In this document: in pieces, positions 56,101 through 64,000 of the stretch | How positions within the stretch are numbered: position 1 is the first letter of the stretch | Layout: each line of letters starts with the position of its first letter | Assembly: GCF_020882245.1 (NCBI RefSeq) | Contig: NC_083597.1 | Coordinates: 64,830,152 to 64,894,151, forward strand | Reading direction: 5' to 3' | Origin: Rhopalosiphum padi | Lineage: Eukaryota > Arthropoda > Insecta > Hemiptera > Aphididae | DNA length: 64,000 nucleotides | Notes under the pieces: model-generated | What the model was told of the DNA's origin: nothing | The model's database searches: none | What the model saw: the letters and a program-made list of their open reading frames with translations, nothing else | Program-made: the position numbers and the translations under genes

Positions 56101-59100
56101 GTTTTTAAATTATTAACATAATAATTAACATATCGTTATTTGTCGTTTAAATAATTAATTTTATGCAAATTTGAAATTTAAATGTCTATAAAAAAATATT
56201 GCTTTTATGTATTTAGAATAGAGTATAGACTATTCTATAATTAATGGTATTATTTACTTATGAAGATCAGGGATTCTTTATTGAATTTTCTATTGAGAAA
56301 TTAAAAAATTATGAGGAGTTTTTTAGTAAATTTTCAAGTATTTTTTAACAGCAAATAATTTTTAATCAAAATTTCAAGAAAAAAAAAATTGAAAAATTCT
56401 CATCTCTATAAACAGCTAAAAATAGTTTATTTTGAAAATTTTATTTTATTTAAAAAAAAAGATAATATGAACATTTGATGAAAGTTTCAAGTATCTACGA
56501 TTATTCGTTATTGAGTTGCGCCAAAAAAAAAAAATAAATAAAATAATAATCCAAAACCTTGATTTCTACAAAATGCCCATTTTTCATTGAATTTTTATTT
56601 GTTTTTATTGATTATAACATTTACTTTTAGGAATATTTTACTTTTGACTCCCCAAAGTAATATCTATATTCAATTTTTATTAATCTAAAAAGTGTTTATA
56701 GACAAAAAAAAGTACATCATTGTAAAATCGATACATTCATTCCTCTGCTCAGAATTTAAAATATATAGTTCATAATACAATTTGTGAATAACTTTAGTTT
56801 TCATAATATAACTATGTTAAGATACAATCAAGTCCTAAGATACATCTGATTTCAGGGGACTGTCCAGACCCCATGAACCCTTTCTGGATACGTGACTGAG
56901 GGGACACACTTATTAATTTAACTGTTACCTTTGGGCTTTGGCAGATTTCTAAAGCGAAAAAAATCTGTGGAGGTTGTACTCCCAAAATCCCCATTTTTTA
57001 TGTACCACTTACCTATTAATATTATTTATATGATCTGGTATTAAAAATACATAAAACTAATTAAATTATTTAAACTGTAATATTATATTATTTGAAAAAT
57101 ATATAGTCAAATACATTCTTTTTAGAAATTCGATTTTAATCTATTTGGAAACTAAAATCCATTCAAATTCTAATGAATCTTTGCTTAACAATTTATCTAT
57201 ATTCAAAGATTAATTATTCTGTCTATATTAATTTGAATTATATTTTTGTATGTGTCACTTCGAAAACTACTAAATATTTAAAAAAATATTATTAATTTTT
57301 TTTAATTTTTTTTTTCATATGCAAATTTCAAATTAGGTACTAAATTATTATATAATACTCCAAATAAAATGAAATGAAAATTTTTTTAATTGAATTAAAC
57401 AAAAATAAAAATTATTCAATTCCTTAACGTCATGTTTTTCATTGATTTTTAATTTTTATGCAAGGTAACATTTATCGAATTATGATGCTTAATACTTTTA
57501 ATAGTCATATATACGATATGTTGATACTGAATACAGTAGACGAAAAATATTTTTGTTTGACGAAAAGATTATAGGTTCCAAAAACAAAAGAGAAAACGTT
57601 AAACGTTGTTTAATAGGGTAGCAGGTCGGATTTATCAATGTCACAAAATACTAACCAAATTTTTAATTTTATGTATATTGGTAATATATTTATATGGAAT
57701 AGAAATCTAATAGGTATTACATACAGGCATATAGCATACATTTAAATACCGAATAATGGACTAACTATATAAAAATAAATAAATCAATATCGTGGGATGA
57801 AGTAAATGGTTTTGTAAATAGTAAATACTTAAAATAGGTATACCTACATTTAATGGTGTTTACATAAATAAACATGGTTCAGAAGATTTAAACGGATCAA
57901 TTTGAATAAAACGGTTTTTTTTTTGTTTTAAACAGCATAGCTATTTATTTGAATTATAACTATACTTTGCATTTTTATTATTTATAAAATCGTATTTATA
58001 TTATATGTATTCTGTATTGACTCTATTACTGTAAAGTTATAAATTGTATAAAATATTTTTTATTTAATAAATTTAGGTATGTTTATTCAAATAATCAATG
58101 TATAATACTTTAAGACTATATCTATATAAATATTTAATTTTACTGAAATCCGATCTTTTCCTACAGTATGAAAAACTATTTGCAATTTAGTGTTAACAAC
58201 TTTTTATATAAAAATCAATAAATTATTATCCAAGACTGAAAAGTATCAAATTGTACTTAAAGATTACAAGACAAAATACATACATTAAAGAATAATCATT
58301 AATCATTGTACTATCGACAATTTTAGTAAAAGTGTGTTTTTCGAAATCATTAAATATTAATATAATAATATTTATTTAGTTATAATCTTATTTAATTCAA
58401 TTCTTATTATCGGAATCAATGAATAGTACTGACATTGAAGACAAACTAACTTGTAAAATTTATTAAAGATATCCAAATACCGACAAACCGTTCTCAGTTA
58501 ACCGAGGGCTGACCTTGGCTTTAGTAAGATTATAATTTGTAAGCGTTTAGATGTGTACCATATAATATTAATTGTTTCTTTTTTTATAGAACTAACGAAT
58601 AAATATATTATATTATAATTTTTAATTATCAAGTGTTTGAATTTTATTAAATAATTTATAAAATAATTATAGCAATACAAACTTTTTCGTACAGTAATGG
58701 ATAAAATACGAAAATTTCAATATAATATTTTATATTTTGTATGCGTAGTACGTTATTAAATACGTATTAATAAACTATGTCTATATAATATTACTAGTAG
58801 TTTTATACTCACTTTTAAAGTAAATATTAATAACCAATAAGACAAAATAATTTATGCATCTACCTACATTAAATTTGTACAAACTATGGTATGTATCTAT
58901 TATAGATTTTTATATGAAAATAACAAAATACAAATAAAGTACGTAATATTTATAAACATTATATTTACATAACATTTAGGAAACATTTTTTTTCCCTAAA
59001 TTAACCCGATATTACATTTAAATTTAAACTTATTTTTATCAGAAAAATATTTTTTGAACATTATTATTTACGAAACTATGTCATATTTGTATAAAATATA

Positions 59101-60646
59101 AGAATATATTTATACATAATAAAATAACTAAATTTCATTAAAAAGAATTGAGAAAGTTACATAGTATGTGTAATATATTATATATTTAAAGTCCAAATAA
59201 TATTTTATTATTTGTATTAGATTTTTAGATAATTGCAATACATGTCAACCCAATAATTTATATTTAAACTATTTATATTATTTAAAAATTTTATCTCACC
59301 AAGTTAATATATTTATAGGTACAAAGAAATATCTAAAATACTATGATTAATTTAATTCATAAATTTGTATATTTTCTTTTGTTTATTTCTATTTTTATAA
59401 TTTGATTAAATACGCAATATAAAAATGAATATTATTTAACTAAAAACAAATTAATTGATATTTGATATTGTTTTGGTATACAGTGATGGGTATTTAGTTA
59501 TTTAATATAGATACCTAGGCACGTTTATAATAATGTCCAAATGTATACGTTAACATTTTTAAAAGATTAATTAAGATATTAATTTATAAATCCTAACCTA
59601 TTCAATATTCATAATATGTCAATGATTTAAATTTTAAATGCACAATAATTAATATTATCATATTGATACTATTTTCACTTGAGTACTTTAAATGGTAGTT
59701 ATAAGACAGCCAGCGCAATAAAAATATACTTCTAAAATATATTTATTTAAGTATGCAAAAAAATAGATTGATAGGTGATAAATAGCACGTGACTCGTCAA
59801 TACCTGCAAGGAGCAGTAAAATGTTAAAAACAAACAAGATTTTTTAAGATGAAAATAAAATAAAAATTATTTTAATTTAAAATATTGTCGTTTGTCCAAT
59901 ATTTACACTACGACTTTAGAATATATTAGTTTGATATGATATATTCTACAGTTCCCAACAGCTATACTTCCAATGGACCCTTTTATTATTCGTTCAGATT
60001 ATTAAATATACTGAGGGAGAAATTTTGTTTTTGACATTCATTATGCAATTAGATATTTTTCAGTAGAAGGTTAGGTAAGCTTTAAAAATAACGAGCTCTG
60101 TAAAAATTTTCTCTATACATATTGATCTTTTAGTTGCAATTTGCATTGGAAAATAATTTATCAATTATTCGCAGTAAACAGCCGCAAGTAATTAATGATT
60201 CAATTACGTGTCGGTGTATGTAAACGGTAACCCTTCATATTTTCATGCCTATAGCATGTCCAAAGTTTAAAGCACAATAGAATTAGTTTATTTATAAATA
60301 ATAATTTTTTTATATACACAGAAACCTGACGTGGGGATGAATCGGACGGCATAGTTAAGTAAATAATTATATCAATAACAATAAAGTGCAGTAAAACTGA
60401 TGAAATGCAAGAATCATATAAAATACGATATGATATTTTATGCCACTCAAGCGTAAATATAATATTATTATATACGATACAAGCGTGCGTGTAAATTATT
60501 GTGCATAGGTATATTATAATTTATAATATATAATTGATCATGACCTGTTGTTGACGCCGCCGCTGCTGGAGTATGTAGCTCGTTTCGTCCATACCGTCCT
60601 TCGATGGCGCCACCAGGTATTCCTGGCTGGAGTTGGTCGAGCACAT
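44189..60646 (-). CDS. SLC38A11: Putative sodium-coupled neutral amino acid transporter, SLC38A11 type
   Basis: Family members are plasma or vesicle membrane secondary transporters of neutral amino acids with 11 helices in the APC/LeuT fold; substrate here is inferred only. Nine minus-strand exons with consistent phases give 473 aa: 60646-60545, 54771-54684, 52556-52347, 49257-49005, 48895-48810, 47005-46844, 46769-46513, 44998-44915 and 44368-44189 (TAA). The N-tail is hydrophilic (MCSTNSSQEYLVAPSKDG) and ends in a Q/R-rich stretch. The helix 1 signature NSIIGSGVIG is at about 55-64. Further conserved blocks are VTDYSLVLMLRSAHISG, YPFIAMISYNIIVGD, SFGFMCHHNVFLLYDSIE, GDLLENYCWNDDLI and TFPLECMVTKAVV. 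The C-terminal tail has Cys residues and an NDT sequon. An in-frame TAG precedes the start ATG. The first donor (CAG/GTCATG) is weak; the alternative start is the Met in exon 2 at 54768. The gene appears intact despite transposons in several introns. Confidence 0.92.
45341..46000. mobile_element. DNA transposon relic with TATAAGACTCAC ends, in a transporter intron
   Basis: The right end read inward is TACAGGGCACGCCGTTTATAAGACTCAC and the left end is TACTGAGCTTATATAAGACTCAC, an imperfect inverted repeat with a gap. Extra copies of 'gagtcttataaccgaa' occur at 45388-45405 and 45880-45897. TA-flanked CAGGG ends suggest a Tc1/mariner-type element; no transposase frame remains. Confidence 0.55.
47340..47515. 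repeat. Degenerate tandem array ending in a hAT-like terminus
   Basis: Units of the type 'ggtattcaaaatcgaaatc' repeat with variation four or more times. On the minus strand the array begins CAGGGCTTGAAACCG, which looks like a hAT terminal repeat, so this may be a second element nested in the long-TIR one. Confidence 0.5.
47623..47729 (+). pseudogene. Exon-like coding fragment inside the long-TIR element
   Basis: After an acceptor-like TGTGTAG, one frame stays open for 34 codons, starting at 47625 and ending in TAG at 47727-47729. It reads IQKEHILAATQMEAM followed by RRLQLCRENDG and LNFEPFVR. Its GC content and charged amphipathic composition are unlike the flanks. It may be the last exon of a transposon-encoded or captured gene; the family was not recognised. 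Confidence 0.35.
49258..52346. other. Transporter intron 3
   Basis: AT-rich, containing a partial R1 copy at about 51185-51420 and a (TA)n tract at 52024-52045. No gene on either strand was recognised. Confidence 0.45.
51185..51420 (+). repeat. Partial copy of interspersed repeat family R1
   Basis: Carries 'ttgctccgctgtata', 'gatgtgttaaatttaaatt' and 'aaacgattctgagcggaaac' in the same order as the copies at 55.6 and 61.5 kb. Confidence 0.65.
54772..60544. other. First transporter intron
   Basis: A 5.8 kb AT-rich intron holding the R1 copy at 55.6-56.8 kb. The remainder shows no coding potential or recognisable transposon ends. Confidence 0.45.
55630..56770 (+). repeat. Long copy of interspersed repeat family R1, uninterrupted
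   Basis: About 1.15 kb. It begins with 'tactgctctgttgtacatt' and 'gtgtgttaaatt', continues through 'aaaatgattctgagccg', 'agctattaaagtaattta' and 'gttatttgtcgtttaaata'. It ends with 'gacaaaaaaaagtacatc', 'attgtaaaatcgata' and 'cattcat'. The same landmarks in the same order occur at 61.4-63.5 kb around two insertions. No protein frame is preserved. Confidence 0.75.
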
Positions 60647-61110
60647 TGTGCCAGCTGTTGCCTACAGTCTTGGAAAACTTCATATATGTGGCACGCGACG
60701 ACCGCTGACGGGACCGCGCGAATTCGTATTGTGTTCGGATTGCGACGGCGGCGGCGGCAGTACTGTTTGCGCTTGTCGTTTCGCGTTGAGATGAGAATGG
60801 CGTGATGTATAGGTATGGCACAGGTACAGGTAGAGTATACGCGTGTATATCGTAATATGACGTACCCATATACTATAATATTGTGTTTTTTTTTATATAG
60901 ACAGCGACGGTTGTTGCTGTAGCGACGAGAGCGACTCGTTGCAGGTCGGCGGAAACTGTGTGAGGCGTGTTTTCCACGGTTTGGCGCTGCAGATAATACT
61001 AGGCGTAATACTATAATATATTATTATCATGTGCACGGAGATAGGCAGCGAAGCTCCTCCCCACCACACCGACGCAAACCGCTTCCGCCGAATTTCCCAT
61101 CCGCGCGTAC
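60647..61110 (-). promoter_or_regulatory. GC-rich promoter and 5' UTR region of the SLC38A11-type gene
   Basis: The 450 bases upstream of the transporter start codon are GC- and CpG-rich. A minus-strand TATATAAAA lies at about 60892-60899, which would put a transcription start near 60865 and a 5' UTR of about 220 bases. Position and composition support a promoter; the exact start is inference. Confidence 0.45.
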
Positions 61111-61711
61111 ACGCACAACAATAATAATATTATAAGCGATAACGCTCATTGCACATGTGTATCATATGTATTTATAAAGGTAATGATATAAATTGGTATA
61201 CTGTACATTAACAGTTGTACACGCGCTTATGATTTGTATCATTACGATATATTTTTCTCGACCGATAGCGCTGCACGTTTTGCATGTGTGTAAGACTCAT
61301 TGCGCGAACGACGTAAATATTATGATATGTGCTAATAAAATTGAACAATAATACGCGTGTCACGTGCGTGGAAAAATCACAGTATCCAAAATGTTCACAG
61401 CCAAGTCATCCCTCAGAATCCTTAAAAAAAGGTAGATGACTGAGTATGTCACTCTGCTGTACATTAGGTGTCGAGCGGTTCACTGTTATTGATGTGTTAA
61501 ATTTGAATTCAACGATATACCATTGTTAATGAAAAACAATTTTAAGTAGAAACGGTCATCAGTCTATATCACTAAGTATATTTCGCAGTATATTTTTTGA
61601 TATAGCTATTAAAGTCATTTATTTTACTTTTAGTATCGCGGTAGGTTAATATAATTTTTTCCGAAAATATTGCATTTATCATATTATTATTTTATTAGTA
61701 TTTAACTATTA

Positions 61712-62149
61712 TCTATATATATAAATTGGAGCCAAAAATGTATAACAATTCATAAATTGAGTACGGCTGGGCCGATTTGGCTCAATTTTTTTTTAAAAAA
61801 TGTTTTTGATAATTGATTTTTTGAGTTCCGGAATATTTTTTCGAATTGAAAAAGCTACAGCAAGCTTTAGCTTATAAAATTGTCCATATGACATAATTAA
61901 TCATTAAAATGGGGCCCCCGGCCAACACCAAAAAAATGGATCAACATGGAGAAAACGATTTTATCGTGGGTTTACCACATGGGTTTAACAACCTTATTAC
62001 GCTCCTATAATTCTAACAGTAGTGGTGGCCGAATGGGTTAAGGTGTCATTTAAAGAGTAGTGAACCCGCCCAAGGTATCAAAACTTTTTTGCAGTTTTTT
62101 TTAAGAGTATTTTCTTTTTGGAAAAAACAACGTTTGCCGGGTCAGCTAG
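61712..62149 (+). mobile_element. Non-autonomous Helitron, 438 bp
   Basis: Starts TCTATATATATAAATTGG and ends GCCGGGTCAGCTAG, and is inserted between A and T, the usual Helitron target. TC at the 5' end, CTAG at the 3' end and a GC-rich hairpin-capable stretch just before it fit the group. No Rep/helicase coding sequence is present. Confidence 0.8.
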
Positions 62150-62265
62150 TAATAATATATATTCATATCATATTGCATCAACTAATATTATTCAAAATAG
62201 AATAACATATTTCTGCAAATAATGTTAAACAGTAAAAATAGATAAATACTTCATAGTATAAATAG

Positions 62266-62695
62266 TTAAGAGGACGCCATACCCGCATGTGTTGTCTCTG
62301 TCTTACTAACGTACATCATAAGAAATTTCGTTCAGTAGAATACATTTTGTGACGTTAGCTTTAATATTAGAGTAAATTTACCTATTATAAAATTTAAAGG
62401 TAAGAATATTATCTAGACAATGACATTTGTTTTTAATGATATTATCATTTTAAAGTGAGTTATGAACATTTTAAAGTTGTTATATATTACATAGCTTTAA
62501 CTTACATTAAAATAATAATATCATTAAAAGCATATGCCATTGTCTAGATAATATTTTTACCTTTTAATTTTATAATAGGTAAATTTACTCTAATATTAAA
62601 GCTAACGTCACAAAATGTATTCTAATGAACGAAAATTTTTTATGATGTACGTTAGTAAGACAGAGACAACATATGCGGGTATGGCGTCCTCTTAA
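62266..62695. mobile_element. Long-TIR foldback MITE, 430 bp, TTAA flanked
   Basis: Two arms of about 190-200 bases are near-perfect inverted copies, starting TTAAGAGGACGCCATACC and ending in its complement. Paired inner landmarks are 'tgtctctgtcttactaacgt', 'agagtaaatttacctatt' and 'attatctagacaatg'. The TTAA at each end may be a piggyBac-type target duplication, or TA may be the target with AA part of the repeat. Confidence 0.85.
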
Positions 62696-63499
62696 TAATA
62701 TATTAAAAGAAATTAAAAATGTTGTTATAATATACGGTATTACAATAGTAAAATTCATAATAATATATAATACTTATATGTAAAAGTTTAAGTTCCCACT
62801 CATAATGTTTTTAAATTATAACAAAATAATATTAATATTGTTATTTATCGTTTAAATAAATAATTTCGTCCCAATTTGAACTTAACTAGTCTATAAAAAA
62901 AATATATTGGGTAATTATATATTTTTTAAATTTTTTTGTTTTGTTTGAATTACTTATGAAGAATTTAGTATTAAATGTTCAAGCCTCAGCTATAAATTAA
63001 ATTGCAAATTTAATAAATTAATATAAAAATTTAATTTTAATAATTATCAATTACAAAAAAATTGTGAATTTGAACAAAAAATATATTTGACTATACATTT
63101 TTGATATTTTTTAAGTGGTGAATGAACAACTTATGAGGAATTTTGATTACATTTTAAGCATTTTACTCAGTGAATCCACCTACATAGAAATAAAACAAAA
63201 AATAATTGATTATTAAAAATATTTATCATGAGCTCTAAAAAAGACAATATATTTTGAAAATTTCATTATGTATCGAAAATGATAATACAAACATTTAAAG
63301 AAAATTTCAAGTATCTATACATTTATTCATTCTTGCGTAATTTTTTTTATCGTTTTTTCCGGGCTATATTGAAAATAATGCTGTGAATTTTCCAAAAAAA
63401 TCACCCTCAAATCAATTTTTCAACTACTCATTGTGTTTACAGACAAAAAAAAATACATCATTGTAAAATGAATACATTCATCGCACCACTAAGAATCTA

Positions 63500-64000
63500 A
63501 ACATTTTTCGGGGTTTATAATACATTAAAATACATTGAAGAATTTGAGTAGAGTGATTTAATTTCGTTTACAGAAGTAGGATTTGGTTAAAATCATTGGT
63601 GACTCTCTGTTAATTGCATAGCTGATTGATTTTGATGGTGTTTGTGATTGGCGGTGGAGTTTAATGGTGATGGTTGTTGAGGTTTTTCTACTTGAAATAT
63701 TGACGTATTTGTTCCTCAGTTATTTGTATATTCATCCTTTATAGTTGACTGAGTGCGTTCCTTCGTGGAGGATGCATTTTTAAGGTCTGATGATTTTGGA
63801 GAAGTTTATGGGCAAATTGACCCACATAAAAGGACAGTTAAGTAGCAGTACTGAAAGTACAATAGGTTCGAGTGTGGTGGCCATTATAGCTTTGTCTACT
63901 TTTACACTGTGATATATTATGTCAACTTATGTAAGATTTTTTTCTTTGATCTTTTTATGTAAGTGATGATAAAATATCACTATCGCTTTCATCAAAGTCG
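63500..64000. other. GC-richer stretch at the window edge, possible coding relic
   Basis: Composition is nearer to coding than the flanks, and the last bases read on the minus strand give DFDESDSDILSSLT then a stop. Such an acidic stretch occurs near the N-terminus of piggyBac-type transposases, but frames break repeatedly, so at most this is a decayed relic. It continues past the window. Confidence 0.25.

Larger units (their letters stand above)
61430..63500 (+). repeat. Long copy of repeat family R1, split by two younger insertions
   Basis: Collinear with the 55.6-56.8 kb copy once 61712-62149 (Helitron) and 62266-62695 (MITE) are set aside; the remainder is about 1.2 kb, close to the uninterrupted copy. 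The insertion order is therefore R1 first, the other two later. Confidence 0.75.

Noticed and set aside
60468..60869. 133-aa minus-strand frame over the transporter first exon
   Set aside because: It overlaps the real first exon in a different frame; only the MCSTNSSQEY frame splices in phase to the helix 1 exon.

Overview
The window looks like nuclear DNA of a sap-feeding hemipteran insect, most likely an aphid. The background is very AT-rich, genes are split by introns with GT-AG borders, and small inverted-repeat transposons are dense. Protein content (a lineage-divergent gustatory receptor, mitochondrial housekeeping proteins, an SLC38-type transporter) fits an insect. The aphid assignment is inference from base composition, repeat style and protein similarity recalled from memory; no database search was possible.

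Five protein genes are supported by exon-by-exon reading with consistent splice phases. (1) Etfdh (ETF-ubiquinone oxidoreductase), minus strand, about 3613-10908, ten exons; the terminal exon carrying the 4Fe-4S cluster is not in the window and should lie left of base 1. (2) A gustatory receptor gene, plus strand, 6537-8551, four exons, 409 aa, lying entirely inside an Etfdh intron in antisense; its stop codon is about 12 bases from the Etfdh splice donor. (3) A small RGS-fold protein, plus strand, 31633-33073, with a probable first coding exon at 24369-24381 in a GC-rich promoter region. (4) Tim14/Pam18 (DNAJC19), minus strand, 34627-38117, four exons, 115 aa, complete. (5) A sodium-coupled neutral amino acid transporter of the SLC38A11 type, minus strand, 44189-60646, nine exons, 473 aa, complete.

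Layout: 1-3.6 kb is AT-rich intron or flank with a CpG-rich patch; 3.6-10.9 kb is Etfdh with the nested receptor; 10.9-20.7 kb is intergenic and rich in transposons (three hAT-like MITEs in a row at 12.35-13.92 kb, a Helitron end, a 470 bp TIR element); 20.7-24.4 kb has two GC-rich promoter-like islands, a possible tRNA-derived SINE and a fourth hAT-like MITE; 24.4-33.1 kb is the RGS gene with a 7 kb first intron; 33.2-34.5 kb is a TIR-flanked element filling the gap to Tim14; 38-44 kb is intergenic; 44.2-60.6 kb is the transporter; 60.6-64 kb is its GC-rich promoter followed by a nest of repeats, in which a Helitron and a long-TIR MITE have inserted into an older 1.2 kb repeat.

Etfdh and Tim14 are both mitochondrial inner-membrane proteins (electron transfer and protein import), but they are separated by other genes and I see no sign of a functional cluster. 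No rRNA, conventional tRNA, CRISPR or prokaryotic feature was seen.
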